NCBI GenBank assembly: GCA_903813345.2
Contig: CAIIXF020000011.1
Span: forward strand, 37,224,062-37,288,061
Length of the DNA: 64,000 bases
Source: Owenia fusiformis
Taxonomy: Eukaryota > Annelida > Polychaeta > Sabellida > Oweniidae
Direction of reading: 5' to 3'
Shown: positions 1 to 14,730 of the stretch, piece by piece
How the letters are laid out: each line of letters starts with the position of its first letter
How positions within the stretch are numbered: position 1 is the stretch's first letter
Notes under the pieces: model-generated
Told to the model about the DNA's origin: nothing
Seen by the model: the letters and a program-made list of their open reading frames with translations, nothing else
Database searches by the model: none
Program-made: the position numbers and the translations under genes

Positions 1-3000
1 TTGTATAGTAAGCATTTGTATTTCGATCCAAATTTTTGAAACTGAAAAAAATCTAAGTAGGTTTAACATCAATTTCCTGGTATTCATGCAAGTATAATTT
101 TGTTAATCATGGATCTCTTTAAGGTCATGATAAGTATAACATTAAAATATAATATAACATTATAGATATTTTCTTGTTACGTTTATTTGAATTAGATATT
201 ATTAAAATGCAATAATCATGAAAATATATCACTCACAGAAAGAAATCCCAAATGGTGAACATGAAAAGTGAAAATGGACCAAGAATCTATCAAGATTACT
301 GTACACCGACAGCCATAGTCTTAATTTCATTGAATCTTACAAAATATATACTCAAACATCTTACTATTGCTCTTCAGAAAAGTGCAAAATTGAAGAGTCT
401 GAAAATGGCATGTTTTAAAGTACTATGACTTGTCTAGTAAACAGTGTGTAGTAAACCAGGGCCCAGACAGCTGTGTGCTCCCTGCTAGAGTAATTACCCT
501 AGCTGCAAGGAAAGTGAACAAAGCGTTATGTATCCCACATCATTCAGAGACAAAAAGGTTATCAGATGCTATAGAAGTCAACAGGGACAAATACTGGGAA
601 ACTAAATATTCTTAGCAAAAAGTGATCCAATCTGTATGTTCTTTTCATTATTTTAAATTATGATACTCTGAGCTGTCACAGTGAATGGATTGTCCTTTAT
701 TTTTTCTTCATCTACCCAGAAAAGGCCACCTAACCTTGTTTTCCAATTGCAACACCTTTGACGAGACTGAACAGGTTCTAATTGTATCACAGAGCCCTCT
801 ATTGGCCATAGAATAGTCAATGGTCATGTTCTTAACCGTATGGGCAAATTAAGAACAATATGGATTAAGATAATTTATACAACAATTAATTTTTATTTTA
901 TTTTTCATCATATTCAATTATATGACATTTCATATTGGAGTAAAAATCTCAAAATTGGGGAAATATAAGAAAGGCCATGTGCATTGATTATATGACATCT
1001 TGGGCTTGTATTATCTGTTTTTGAGTATTATGATAACGCAAATTGCAAAACAGAGCGCTTTGTAGATATAAGATTTCATTATATTAGCTTATACTCCTTG
1101 ATGACACAACGCTACTTAGGTAGCATCCTACTTACCATGTATATATAATATAATGTATACAGATTATCTCCAGAAACTAGAACTTATGCATACTTTCTTA
1201 CTGTTTGCTTACTACAAGAGGAAGCATGTATGAGATGTGCAGGGGATAATATTCTGTAATATGATTATGTCAACTCAATATGCAGTTATACTGGACCACC
1301 TTGAAAACTAGCCACCCTTTCCATTAATCTAAAATACAAATCTCAGCATGATGAGTTACAATGTTTTGCTTTTTTGTTTTATTGTGTTGTTGTTAGGATG
1401 AAACAATATCAATCAATTAGCACAACCTGCTGACAAAGCCTAGATTTGTTGACCAGGGGTTCTATTTTTTAAATATACCAAAATTTTCCCCAAGCATGCA
1501 TTTTATGTACAGAAATTCTACAAATCTTTCATTAATGTTCCTTATGTTTAAACCCCTGCCAATATGACCTTTTCGAATGAAAGACAAAATTTGGTTGAGT
1601 AACAGTTGATCCACAGCTCCAAAAAATATCTCAGCCCCATCTATAAATAAAAGACCGTTCCAATAATTCTGAAACGATTCAAAGAACAAAGGAAACTAGG
1701 ATATATTGACTATATTTATGATGTCATGTTGCAGGCAGTAGTGATGATAATGTTTGGAAACAAAAAAAAAGTTTTCAAACGGAAACTGTGAGAAAGACCA
1801 ATAGGTGGCATGTTATGACTGGGTAGGTCTAATGATGAACTTGACATACTTTCTCGAGTCTGTGCACTTGACTGTACAGTATGTGGTAGGCCAATGGATA
1901 TTCAATTAAAGCCAATTATACAGTGGGGAACCAACGACATGTATATCCAATTAATAAGATTCAAATGAAGACTTTCTATAAATATACTAAGTGTGAATAG
2001 CACAAACAGTATAATATTACAAAAGTGTGTCTAAAATTGCAATCAAAATATTTGAAATTATTTATATAATATATCTGTCATTCAATTACAATTGTAATCT
2101 CCCAATTAAAGTCCCTGTGCAAATCTATAATAATTTGACAAACAGGCCCTTTATAATACAAAACGTACACATCCAATTAGCAATATTTAATTAGGATGAA
2201 TTATGTTATTTCAATTAATTACTAATACGCAATATTGTGTAAAACCATTCCAATAATATTTAACTAACAAAATTGAACAAATATTGAGCTTGTGTCTTTA
2301 AAACCTAATGGATGTTAAGAGCTTTTTTGCCATTTTACAACCTTTATAATAGTTGAAAAAAGTAGTAAAGATAAACCTTTTTTACACATTTCAAAACAAA
2401 ATTTGTATAAAATGGATAAATACTCCGAAAGTTAGAGCCATTCCTGTGAAAAACAGATATTGTGTATTCATAGGATAAACAAACTTTAAGAAATTGAACT
2501 TGTGTTTGATTTTTTAAAACAGGATGACATACAATACAATACAACGGAAATTGCCAATATACAATGTCTGCAAAGCCTCAAAATACAAGATCAAAGTCAT
2601 TTATTCTTTTTTCTTTTGTTTAATCCGGATGTTTTGAAACACATGTTGTCCCTATGGTGATAAGCAAACAGGGATAATGATTGGCCATATGTTTTTCTGT
2701 TTTCCCCCAATTTTGACAAATTGGAAAATTACAGTTCTCAAATTGCCTATAGTGAAAAACTGCCAAAAGCATCATGGGCTCCTACTTGACTTTTTTGGCC
2801 AGCCATTTCTAAAACCAGACTAGTCGTATTATCTTATCACAAACGAAAGGTTTAAAAAATGATGGAGATACACAGTTGGAAATGAAGGGAAGCTGTGCCT
2901 TGTTAAATGCCACATTATGATGATATAGCGTCCTGATATCTTTAGTCTTTACTGTGTACATGTAAATACTGTATATATATAACTGAACAGATAGGCGGAT

Positions 3001-3207
3001 GTGGTTTTTGTTTTGAAACAAAAAAGAGGATGTAGCTTCTACCTGGCACTATTGTGCATCTTAAATTTTATGCATTTAGAGATACATAGAATGAGGATTT
3101 ATAATTCCTGTCAAGTAAAATCTTTCAATGACTCTTGTCTCCTATTATGCATATCATCTTAAAATAAATTGATTTCTCACAATGCCCCAAATTTAAATCC
3201 TGGTTTT
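1..3207. other. No gene recognised
   Basis: AT-rich with scattered TTAATT and CCAATTA words. The longest frame (1462-1689, minus) contains GAVDQLLLNQILSFIRKGH but has no splice signals or family match. If KCNQ1 ends below the window this is intron; otherwise it is intergenic. Confidence 0.5.
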
Positions 3208-4302
3208 GCGATTGTATATACTCTTTAGTTGAACCTATCCTAACTTATGCTTCAGAGGTGTGGATTAATGAAAAACATCTTAAGACAATAGAGACAATGC
3301 ATTTATCTTTTCTTAAAAGTTTATTAGGTGTTAAAAAATCAACAGCAACACCAGCAGTCTATGGAGAATTAGGACGTTACCCATTAAAAATACGTTTTGA
3401 AATTAAGTTAATTAAATATTGGCTCCGTTTAATTAATCGATCACCTGGAAACATTCTTCATAAAACATATACGCATGACCGTGAAATGAGCCAACTGGGT
3501 TTTAAAGGCACTTGGTCAAACAAAATCATTGATATTTTGAAAAAATGTGATTTATTCTCATATTGGGAAACTCAAAAGATCGATGATGATTATATTTTTA
3601 TCAAGATGATAACAAAAAAACTGTATCAGAATTATAAGTCTCAGTGGCAGAAAGATATTTTCAAATATCCTGTTTTAAGAACTTACATAACATTCAAAAA
3701 TGTCTTTGAAAGAGAGGGTTATTTAAATATACAAAATAAAAATTACAGACAAGCAATAAGTAGATTTAGGCTTAGTTCACACAAATTACATATAGAAATT
3801 GGTCGTCATTTGAAGCCTAAGCCAAGACCTTTGGATGAACGTTTATGTAATATGTGTGGTATTTTAGAAGACGAACAACACTTTATCATGGTGTGTAAGA
3901 AAAATACAACAGAGAGAAAACTTTTGTTTGACACCCTTACGCAATTTAATTTTGTAGGAAGTCCTAACTTTATTTTCAAAAAGCTTTTGTCTCATAAAAA
4001 TTCTTATGTAATTTTACATCTAGCAAAGTTCATTTATCATTCATTCAAAAAACTGGATTAATATTGTAACAATGATACATCACACTGATGTTTTAGATTC
4101 TGTCATGTTGTATCTGTATTTTACAATTATCTCATTTTTGTATTTTACATTTTGTGATGCTGTAATTGTATTTTACAACTTTGTATATTTCCTATGAAGT
4201 AGTTAGTTTAGTCTTAGTTTAATTTTGTATATTGTAGTTTGTAGTGACTAATATGTCATTGCAATGACATCAGAGAGTCAATAAAAGATATATATATATA
4301 TC
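3208..4302 (+). mobile_element. 5'-truncated non-LTR retrotransposon (LINE), RT C-terminal part
   Basis: The open frame is in phase from about 3217 (SLVEPILTYASEVW, the end of an RT domain) to the stop at 4061. It carries a terminal zinc knuckle CNMCGILEDEQHFIMVC (C-x2-C-x8-H-x4-C), typical of LINE ORF2 C-termini. The 3' UTR runs to AATAAAAG and a short TA tract. The catalytic RT core is absent. The frame is intact, so the copy is young. No clear target-site duplication was found. Confidence 0.85.
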
Positions 4303-4349
4303 AGCAATAGACAAGATGCGAGTAGAAATAATCTCGACTTTCGTCATTA

Positions 4350-4735
4350 AAAATTATATTTGGAATCTACATGTAAAATTACATTTAGAAATGTGGTTTT
4401 GAAAAGAGTTTATCAACTTTCAGAATTTAATTTTCTTTAAAAATGTGACTTCTAGGTCGGGGAGATTCCCCATAGACCCCATGTTGTAAAATCTCAAAAA
4501 GTGAAATATCTTTTCTTGTGTTGGGCAGATAATATTTTTCTTTACTGGACATATTTTAATTTGTATAACTATAAGATACTTACAGGGTAATATAAAAAGT
4601 AAACCACTAAAACTGATGAATATTAAAGTTTAAGGGAACTTTGTAATCCCCTGCCATGTAATTTCCCCCGAATCAGCCACCTGGTGACGAAACTGGTAAC
4701 TACCTACTCGCATCTGAGTTATTCTAGACCAGCCT
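4350..4735. repeat. Interspersed repeat, uninterrupted copy
   Basis: Shares about 370 bp with 49665-50025 plus 50470-50500, including CATAGACCCCATGTT, AAAAAGTGAAATAT and CTACTCGCATCTGAGTTATT. It gives the pre-insertion sequence at the site hit by the (ACGG)n element in the other copy. Confidence 0.8.
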
Positions 4736-7700
4736 TTGGTCTGCTGTAATTCCCATTTTTAAACTCTGGACTCAAATAATGAGACAAGCTTTTTATCAGA
4801 AAATGGAAATAAAATCCATCAAGCTGATATTCAGGAGATACTGGCCTCTCAAAAAACAGATTTTTACCTCTGGATAAAGTGGCATTTTGAACATGTTTGA
4901 AGTCAAAATAGTGTAAAAACCAACAAGATATAGCATGAAAAGAGTAAAAAGACATACAGTTAAGAATCTAAATTGTATAAAAATGCAATAAAATTAAAGA
5001 CTTTATTCAAATTTTATTGAGATATTTCATGAAATAAAATATGAGCAGACGTGATTTTATCAGGATTTCCTCCTGTACATCACATGAAAGATAGCAAGGA
5101 TGACAGGCTGCTAAACCATTACTAAATGAGACAACTCAAATTTCAGAAGTCTGTTTTTTAACTTTTGACACAGGAGTACAATTCCCATGAAGCAAATGAA
5201 ATACTGGGAAGTATTTAGTCAATAACTGTATCATGATGTATAAATAACATTCATGTTAAAGTGGATTTTTCACGACTGTGGGTTTCTCAAAACTGTTGGT
5301 TATAAAAAATTTCAAATGTGGACAAAACTTTCAAGGCAATAAACATGATAAGTGATAAAACAAAGAGATAATTGAACATCAAGATCTGTACCTATGTATG
5401 CTGGGATCAAAATTGTCTCTCCAGGGTGATTGGACCACCTCTGTGGCAGAGGCCTTCTTTGCCTTGCTTGAAATGTCTTGCATTCTTACATTTCCGTATA
5501 CTTTTACTCAAAAACTAGTCAAAAACACATTTCCTTTAGACCTCTTTACAAATCCCCAAAATCTCAGCTCCCTCCCTATATAATACAATCTTATAATTTC
5601 TTGTCTTTCCTCTACATTTTGTTGATATGAATATGAGCAGTAATTCTATTATATTAACAGGCAGGGCCTTCTATGCAGACAAGCAGATATAGACACTGAT
5701 AAATAATAAAAATGCAAATTTGAAATCATGTTTGCACTGTGATATCACAGTGGGCCACAGTGAAATGAACACTTTTGAAAACTAATCACATTATTCTAAA
5801 ATCATTTTTGATGTTTCAAATTATGCAATAACAAATTAATGAACTCACTGGCAATATGTTCACTTTCATCAAGGAAAATTCAAAATTTCATATACAATCA
5901 TGAGGCCAGACAAAGTATGTTCCCCATTTTACCAGATGCTTTTGTCTATTAAGGCATTGTGATGTCACAATATTAATCAACTGTATCCCATTCTCTCCTC
6001 AGGGCTAAGCAAGTAAATCCACGTAACACTCCCGAACACTTCCTCATTGTAATGGGGTTCAGGTGTCCCAAGTGTAGTTGTCTGTTTAATTTCCATAAAA
6101 GGTTAGACTTCAACAGTCCTTTTTGTTTTTAGATAATCTTGCACAGAATCTGTGGTCCTCTGCCCAGATTTTCCTTATATCATAAGGGGGTATGTTACAT
6201 GGGGGTTGGCAGGCATGAAGATGATCTTGGCAGGCATGGAAGATGATCTAAAGAAGACAGAAGACCTTAACACAGTGAAAGACAAATCCTCAACAATATC
6301 AAACTCTCCTTGAACAAAGGATTATAAAATTCTCGCCAAGGGCTACATTAGAAGATACAAGAGTTGTAAAAAAGAAACAGTGCCAGAAAACTCCATTTAA
6401 TGATAAGATAAACTCAACTAGAAAAAACACAGTCACACTTAGGTGATAAAGCACTAATAAAACAACTATATGCCATGATGTGGGGCCAGACTATGGCTAA
6501 TGTTTTACTAGATTTCCCACAAATCATTCCAATTTATTGTAATTTAATGGAATGATAGGACTCTGGGTCTTAGATGTCCTCAAAATGGGAAAATTTATGG
6601 CATAGCTGAAGAAAATAAATTGAGGTCAGAGATACAAGAACTTACACATTCTAAAAATGGTCTGGTTATTCTTTTTTATACATTGACTTGATGCAAGAAC
6701 CATGTACAAAAGATTTCAGATTTGCCTGTTTCAATTTTTCAGATAGTTAAATAATATTATGGCTAAAACATCCATTTATTTTTCACTTGCTGTAATGCCA
6801 TTAATTTCTCTGACATTGCAATTTATAATCACAGACACTTAGCTAATAGTGCTGACATTTTGACACAACAAAATTCAGCACAGACACCTTTCACATGTCA
6901 AATAGTCAATGTCATTAATATACTTAACTATAGAATAATTTGCAACAATTTAATTTTAATCCCAAACTTTTGATTTATGTGTTTCTAATTGGTGAGATTA
7001 CTGAAGGAAATTATTTCATTAAATTCTAATCACATTACCATACTTTAATTTGAAGATAATTTATTTGAAATGTCATGAAACCTGATTCAAGGCTTTAAAT
7101 AAATTCCACCAAGATTCTTGAAGAAATTATGTTCTCTGTGAAGGTAGAAATATCCGAGTAAATGTAAGGCAAAAATCTGAAATTGTTTTGATACTACAGT
7201 CTCATTGTAGGTTAAATATTAAGGAGTTCTGCTTATTCCCTCATCCCCACTTAGCTTCCCCTCTTTGAGTGCCACCTATGAGAGGTATTTTTATTTTTAT
7301 ATTAATTTCCTCTGTTAATATTTCATCCAGCGAAAATCAAATTATTCATGTTTTGGGGTACAGATGTTTAGCCCATATTCATAAAGCCAATGGCCTGACA
7401 TATGTTACAAACCTACATTGGAAGAGTGACCAAATGCATAAAATAACTGTTAAGGGATTAAATCGTCAGGAATTGGTCCCAAGAGTGCAGTAAATAAATG
7501 AGAGTTTAATTAGTTGCATGGGAGATAATTATATTAATTACTAATTCATGAACTACATAGAGGGCATACTTCAGCATGTCAACAATAACAACAACAACAA
7601 CACATTTATTTCAATGAAGTGGTATTCACATAAACTTTGTGTATATGTTTTATTTTACAAGATAAATTGATATTTTCAGTCCATATTTCTCAAATAAAGA

Positions 7701-8758
7701 GAAAGTCTATTTTAAAATATTAGATTTATTTTTAATGATGCCTTAAAACATTATACATGTACATTGCTAAGCCAATAAAAACAGCTTGGATTGCTCAAAT
7801 AAACCCCAAATCTTTATTAGAAGAAAAATGCAGTTACACGCATGGGAGGAGAATAAGGGAGGCATATAAGATAACTGCACCCATCTTGCTATATTAAGCC
7901 AAAATACTACATATGTCCATTAGGAACACGCTCAAACTCTAATGTTTTCAATCAAAGTCTGAGATTACACGGAGAGATTTGCTTTCATCAGTAATGAACC
8001 GATTAATGAAATCAAGATACACGTTTCCAAATATTTATATTCATAGAGATACACCCAGAAGAATGATAGAGGAAAGATTAAGATTTAGACAGAATAATCT
8101 GAATATGTTTTGGAGTAATCTACCCAGAATATATTTTCCCAACTAGGAGCATAATTCTAAAATCTTAATTAGACATTGATTTCATATGTCCAAAACTAAT
8201 CAAATTATTGCAATATTTCTTGATTTGAGAAATTCCCAAACAAACCTAATATAAATCAATTTCTAAGTCCCCTTTCTAATATATTTATTCAGTTAGATTT
8301 TGCATTATTAAAAGGAGTTCCATCTTATCTGCATAAAATATGCATATTCTCATTTACAGAGCCTAATGATGAGATTCAGGCTGATTTCAAAGAGATATTA
8401 TGGAAATTTTCAAATTAAGGTTAGGATCTATTCTATCACTTTTTAAGTTGATCTTTACTGTAATTCCTGATTATATCTAATTAAGTTTTTCCTATCCCTC
8501 TATATAAATAACATGCTACTTCACCCACAAAGTAAATACTTTCACAAAACTGATCAAAAATTTTGATTATCGAATCTTGTTATTTCCATTAGTGTAACTA
8601 AGCATGAGGCAGGCAAGGCAACTGCCAAAATTTCAAAGAAACATATTTCTTCAGACATTTTTTCAAGTAAAACTGTGAAAATAAAGTCTAAACTAGTTAT
8701 ATACCTCCTTGGGCATAAATTTGCCTCGTCTATTAGTTTTAGCCTCACTAAATATTAA
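4736..8758. other. No gene recognised
   Basis: Only short chance frames on either strand. Nothing repetitive stands out by eye. Confidence 0.5.
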
Positions 8759-8843
8759 ATCTACCCTGGGTGCAGAGTCTAGTTATAAACTGAAGACGAA
8801 GCCCTCTTTTAAGAAGCGAAGTCGAACGGATGCAAAAGGTATT
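8759..8843 (+). mobile_element. Internally deleted derivative of the same MITE, copy C
   Basis: CTACCCTGGGTGCAGAGTC joins directly to TGAAGACGAAGCCCTCTTTT and ends GGATGCAAAAGGT. Both termini are present but the roughly 300-bp promoter-like core is missing. Confidence 0.75.
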
Positions 8844-9235
8844 TTAGATCATGACATCAGTCTTGATTTCAATGATGGAGATACCTTTTGAAGGTGTGTG
8901 TGGTCAGATTCATGAAGTTAGCTAGATGTAGTGTTTATGTTTCATTCCATGATAAGACCAGATCCAGATAGAAGCATGTCTTGCATTGGATGTATCTCAG
9001 ATAGTAGTGAGATAATCCCAGTGTTTATATTCACATGCCATGATGCTGATTGTACAGTGTACCCCTGGTCATGTCCCCTTTTCAATGGTTTTACTACTAG
9101 CCATTATGGTACGATCAATTGGGCTATAGCTACCTGCCAGGTTTTATTTTTATGAGGTGGGCAGGATGGCATTTTCCAGGGTGAGGTGGCCAGAATTTTG
9201 GCCTAAATGTTGCATCAGTTTTTCACTTTTCTAAC

Positions 9236-9632
9236 AAAGGACGATTCTCGGTTTGGAAAACGAAGTCCATCAATCTAAATGAGCATTATCCCTGCTTCGG
9301 ACAAATTTAGTTTTTTACATAATATAGATTTGAATGTCCTCTTTTGAATAGTCATAATTTAATTTGGGTAATATTTCTAGATTTTTCGCAAAATATATTA
9401 GCGCAGTACACTGATGAACTTCTTTCCCCAAATCGAGACTTGTATTTTATTGAATCGGTCTAATTGAGCGTTATCCCTGCTTCAGACCAATTTGTTATTT
9501 TTACATCTTGTAGATTTAAATGTCCTCTTTTGAATATTCATAGTTTAATTTGGGTAATATTTCTATATTTTTCATGAAAAAAATTTTAAGCCCAGAAGAC
9601 TGTTCTCCAAACTGAGAATCGTCCTTTCTGCG
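9236..9632. mobile_element. MITE with 19-bp inverted ends and an internal direct repeat
   Basis: AAAGGACGATTCTCGGTTTGG at the left, CCAAACTGAGAATCGTCCTTT at the right. Inside, two tandem blocks about 185 bp apart share TATCCCTGCTTC and TAATTTGGGTAATATTTCTA. No clear target duplication or coding capacity. Confidence 0.7.
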
Positions 9633-10799
9633 AGGTGGTGAGCTGTTTATATTTATGGCTAAATATGTTCTATCTTTCCAAACCCCTAAATTGTTCTTTT
9701 CAGTTGTTTTTAATGTTTTGTAGAAATTCATGATTATTTAAAATACTATTAAATCTCTGACAAAATAGTATATCATTTCTATTTAGTAATATTTACCCAA
9801 ATCTTTCACATGACATTTTCATGTTTAAATAATGATACCAAAATGAGTAGTTACCGCCAAATGTCAATAAAATTGGAAAATGTAAACAATAATGTTAAAT
9901 ATAGTCAATGTCATAGTGATGCCCCCAAAATGGCTGGAGTATAAAATACCAAGACTATTAGCATTAATTCAACATTCCAAGGTAATTGATAAAAGATAGC
10001 AATTCCAAATAAATCAATTGTAGTGCTAAATAAACAAAAATAAAACGAATCAAATCAAGATTATTTGTCTTGAGTTCTGATGTCCATAAATCTACTATCA
10101 CCAACTGAACTCCAGATTTGTGGCATTTTTTACCAATTAGTCTCTTGGGATGGATTTAAAGTGACTTACATAGTATTATTCTTTTTTATATGATTTTAAG
10201 ATGTCAGTTGAAGTGGTCACTTTGTATGAAATGTCTGGACACGTTGACGTTGAACATTTGCAGTCCCAACTAAACATATAGCACTAATTTCCGAACACAT
10301 ATAACAAATTATATGAGATATGGAATATACATGTTATATCTACCCCCCATTTTTAATTCTACTCTTAATGGTGTTACGTTGTATTTAAAAGTGAGACCTC
10401 CATCGCACTTTGTTTATAGGTATACTTGAGATATGGTATCATATAGTTGGGAGTAAGTGCTTAAAAGTGTTGAAATGGTGCCAGATTGGCACACTAATAG
10501 CCACAGTTGTAGCAAATACATAATCTTGAATCATGGCCTGGAAACATAATGTCAGCCAGAAAATATCAAAATTCAACATTTTGTAATGAAGTGTCAAATT
10601 ACGAGTCTATGTGGTTTTACATAAGACAGAAAAAAGGTACTGTTTTGTATACTTTCAAAGTATTTTCAGGAGTTTTGGTTTCAATTGTGTACTTTATCAC
10701 AAGATAGATAGACATTGAAATTCATATCTATATTTATTGTGTATTTATAATTGCCTGAAGCAATTCTTTAAAAACAGTTATGACATAATACATGTGACA

Positions 10800-10940
10800 C
10801 CTGTGAAGTAGAACACCTCTGATAGTAGAACACTTTTCAGAGTCCCAAGACCAAATGACTTAATGTTAAATGAACCTCTATAAATGGAACACTTAAAGGT
10901 ACCAAAGGTGTTCCTCTAAGACAGATTTTACTTTACTTTA
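10800..10940. mobile_element. Tigger-like MITE fragment
   Basis: AGTAGAACACCTCTGATAGT at the left and AAAGGTGTTCCTCTAAG at the right, with GACTTAATGTTAAATGAACC inside. The inside motif recurs at 53231-53252, which marks a shared family. Confidence 0.5.
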
Positions 10941-13617
10941 AGTAACTTATGTTTTGATGTGCCAAATGGAGGCAGACAACCAGGAACAAATGAAGACATA
11001 ATGTCCCTCTTTATTATAAATCTCAATACATATAAGATGTTAATGTGTAAAATGAGAAATAGCACAGCTACGTAAAAAAGATTGAATGATTGTAGTTATT
11101 TTGTTATGTCGTATGTCTATTTATGAAGAAATGGTATTTGAATTAATCCCCAAAAATCACATAAAATTTGAAAATTGAAAAGGAAAAACAAATATACATG
11201 TAAATCACATAAACCATACCAATCAAAATAGGAAAAAATAAAGTACTAATAAAAATAACCATTTAAAACTGTAATGGGGTAATAGGTAATACAATTATAT
11301 GAGGCTAGAGTTTATGGAATGTAATTGGTCCAGTTTAGTGATGATGTAGGGACGCTACTTACAGGTTGTCATGGCAATAACTGACCAAACAATGTTTGGC
11401 GTGTCTGGCGATAAGAGATATAAGGCTAAGTGGACATAAATCATACATTTCAATAGCACTAGTCCCTGGCCAATAATGTCTGGGAATTCCTGTCTAGCAA
11501 AATTAAATTAAATGTGCAATTCGACTAAATCTGAATCAGTTTGATTTAAAGATGTTTTACAAGACAGAAACATGAAAAAGCATTTAGACTTATTCTTATT
11601 AATCTTGCAATGAGCCCCTAGATCAACATCTATGTTGCCAAATGGAGGTGGAATTTATAAGTATTTAAAATGCAAAACACTTCACTTCCTATTTTCCAAA
11701 TCATGTCTCGACAATACCCCCATTTAGCTCACGTCCAGTGAAGATGAGGTGTATGTATTAAGGGAGGGGGTCACAGAGACAAGGGATTGAAGGAAATCTG
11801 GACTTTTCATCCCTTCACCTTTTTAACTAGAAAGAAACGACATTTAATAGAAGGCCAAGCTGTCCTATTTCATGATGCCTAGTTCTTCACCCTGAGCCAA
11901 ACATTAGACCATTAGTCAGAGGTTATGTGTTTATTTTGATCAGAGTACAAACTATCTTATCTGGAGATATCTATAGAACATAGACCAAACAAATATCCAG
12001 TTATTTTGACATTTATCTTTGGGATATTTTGTGTCAAACATGAGTCACAAATAACAAGCACTCATCATAAACGTTTAATAATAGAGAAATGAAGAGTATG
12101 TTTCTGGTATCATAGCTACTTAAGATACCTCAAAGTGGGAATTACTTCCCTGTAACAATGGTTACAAAGCATTGTGGGATACATAGCATGTACTTTCCCT
12201 CTCAATCATGAGATACAGGGGGACTCTGATAATTTAAAATATTCTCAAAGGTCTGGAACTACAAATCATTGACTTTGAACTCATGAGTAATTATCAAAAT
12301 ATGACTTTTGGTGTCCTTGTATTTATCATGATGTAATTTTTATAAATGCTTTTTATAGATTAAATACAAAAAAAATGTCGTAAGAACAATTGAAGCCTTG
12401 TTAATCAGCATGTACTTTTTGATCTTTTTGAACTTTTTGAACATTTTGAACATTTTTTAAAAGCACTTTAGAGATTTTATATCAGTTCTGCGAAAACGAT
12501 AGAAGTATGGTTATTTCTGTATCTACAAAAATAGTTTGATATTTTTTGTGTCAATCAGTATATTGTGATTAATTAAATGGTGCCTTTTCTTATTCTTTCT
12601 TATTATTTCCGTGAAATTATAAGAAGCATGTGTATAAGTCACACTTATTTGAAATATACAGACATCCAAGAATCTTTATACATGTATAGGTCACGTTTTA
12701 AAACCCAAAACATCGCTGTAATGTTAAAATTATCAAGGAATACAAGCAACAGTTGCATTCCCAATACCTTAAATTATAAAGAACTGCCAAAAACTCGGAC
12801 AATTCATTCAAATTTTAGAGAGAAATTCCACAAAAACAAGCCAGAAATCCCCAAATAATCATGAACAGATGTCATGAATACATGTACATTTATTATATTG
12901 CATTGTTGGTGACTATTGCTTTGAGATTATCCCACTTCAATGAAGTACAATCAAATAGAGTTAGATTATCCCATTGAACTGCCACAAGTCTATAATCAAT
13001 CAGAAATTATGGAATATCAGAGTACTTGATTGGACTGGCATAATCATAATTGAACACTTATATTTGTATACATTGAGTACACACAATGTGTTAGGCATTT
13101 TTATCAAATTAGATAAAATGTGAATGTCTAAATGACTGAAATGTACAACGAGCATTTAAAATTTGAATTATGTATTTTTAAAAATGTAAAAACTCAAATA
13201 AATGGCACATACAATACAATAAATCATATATATTTCCTAACTGTACAAATCTCTAGTGTTACTATAATTCCTAACAACCCCCACCCGTAGTTTGCTGACA
13301 GGTGGAGAGAGGTCCGGAAATTTGAAATACAAAAATCTGACTAAAAAGCATCATATGCAATTAAAACTATTTATAAAATATCCTTTTAGATTTTCATTTT
13401 GCAGGAAATAATCAGTACAAGTACTTGCGCAAATAGATCAAGTGACTAAGCCTAATTGGATGTGTTGATTTTATTATCAAAGTGAAACATTTATAATTTA
13501 TTAATCAGGAAATTGATCACATTCCAGGTGTAGATTTCAACAACTCAAGTTTGAAACTATTTGAATAAATCATAGCAGGTATTTGGCGTTTACAGTTTTT
13601 ATCTATTTAATCAAGTT

Positions 13618-13690
13618 TAGTGATTGAGATCAAAGGAGATCAAGGGGATCAAATGAGATCAAAGTGAGATCAAGGGGAGATCAGGAGAGA
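13618..13690. repeat. GAGATCAAAG short tandem repeat
   Basis: Six or seven imperfect copies of GAGATCAA(A/G)GG, 10-12 bp each. Confidence 0.8.
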
Positions 13691-13913
13691 CTATAACCTT
13701 TCATTTGAGATAATCTGGCCTTTATCAGGAAATGTATCTATATCAACTTATGTAACTAACCGACTCATTTGATTGCTTCTGATAAAGGGAAGGCAATTGT
13801 TTACCACTAGCTTGATATTGATATTCCACTCTGATTTGCAAAGGATGTGATTTCAGGATAGCAAATATTTGATTATGACACATACATGTATATAGAATAG
13901 AGCATACCTACCC

Positions 13914-14291
13914 TTTGCATTCGTTTGACTTCACTTCTTAAAAGAGAGTTTCGTCTTCACTCTTTCAAACTAAAATAAACCTGTGAACTCACCGCGCCAA
14001 TCAGTGTTCGTCGGCCAAATTTGACCGACGTTCTATATATGGTCATTCCTTCTGACGTCATCGTTGAGCTCGGAATTGACCAATGACATGCGCATATTTA
14101 ATTAGCACGCATTTGGCGTATGTTTCTTCAAGCTCGCTGACTGATGGAAGAAAGGTCAGCACATAGGTCAGAAGTGATTTATTACACAAACTGTCACCGG
14201 TACCCGTCGTGGGGGCGGGACTACTAAACTGTAATATGGTCTCTACTAGGCAGAGTGTAGTTTAACTAGACTCTGCGCGCAGGGTAGAGCA
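13914..14291 (-). mobile_element. MITE with promoter-like core, copy A (inverted relative to copy B)
   Basis: Ends TACCCTTTGCATTCG and CTGCGCGCAGGGTA with flanking GAGCATACC on both sides (target duplication of 9-11 bp). The core carries TGACGTCA, TATATA and GCCAATCA. About 380 bp, roughly 90 percent identical by eye to copy B in reverse orientation. Confidence 0.8.
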
Positions 14292-14640
14292 TACCCTGCC
14301 AACAGCAGAAACATATAATATATGAACTCATATTTGGTATCAAAATGCTCATAACATAAACATTTCAAAAAGCGAAATCAAACTATTTAGGGGAAAGGGT
14401 GAATAAATCAATACCATAATTATCAATTTGCAACTTAATAGCATTCTATGTCATAATGACTTGCCAAAATATTTCAATGTCTTACGAAAGAGGCAACAAT
14501 GATAGCTCAGCATGCCTCTATGTTAAGAATGTAAAATAATGCTAGACATCCAGACATCACCTATGAAATAACATTCAAGTATTCATTGTATCTTTCTGTT
14601 TTCAACGGAGAATAAAAGGTTGCGATTTTTCACAATGCTT

Positions 14641-14730
14641 AACAATGCATTAACTTGCAAAATGTTACCACCTGCCATTTGTTACAGATGCTGACTGCCA
14701 AACACTAACCGCTGACCACTGATCATATAC
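14641..14730. repeat. TGTCACCACC-family short repeat, copy 1 (partial)
   Basis: GCATTAACTTGCAAAATGTTACCACC then TGCCATTTGTTACAGATGC then CTGACTGCCAAACAC words. Lacks the right end GGTGGTGACATA. Confidence 0.65.

Larger units (their letters stand above)
9640..13900. other. No gene recognised apart from one MITE fragment and a short tandem repeat
   Basis: Contains the Tigger-like fragment at 10.8 kb and the GAGATCAA repeat at 13.6 kb. A 93-codon plus-strand frame (12577-12858) shows no motif and lies in low-complexity AT-rich DNA. Confidence 0.5.

Noticed and set aside
1462-1689. Minus-strand frame with VDQLLLNQIL as a candidate for the last KCNQ1 exon (helix D)
   Set aside because: No acceptor in the right phase and no match to the helix D heptads beyond VDQL; it lies 19 kb from exon 13.
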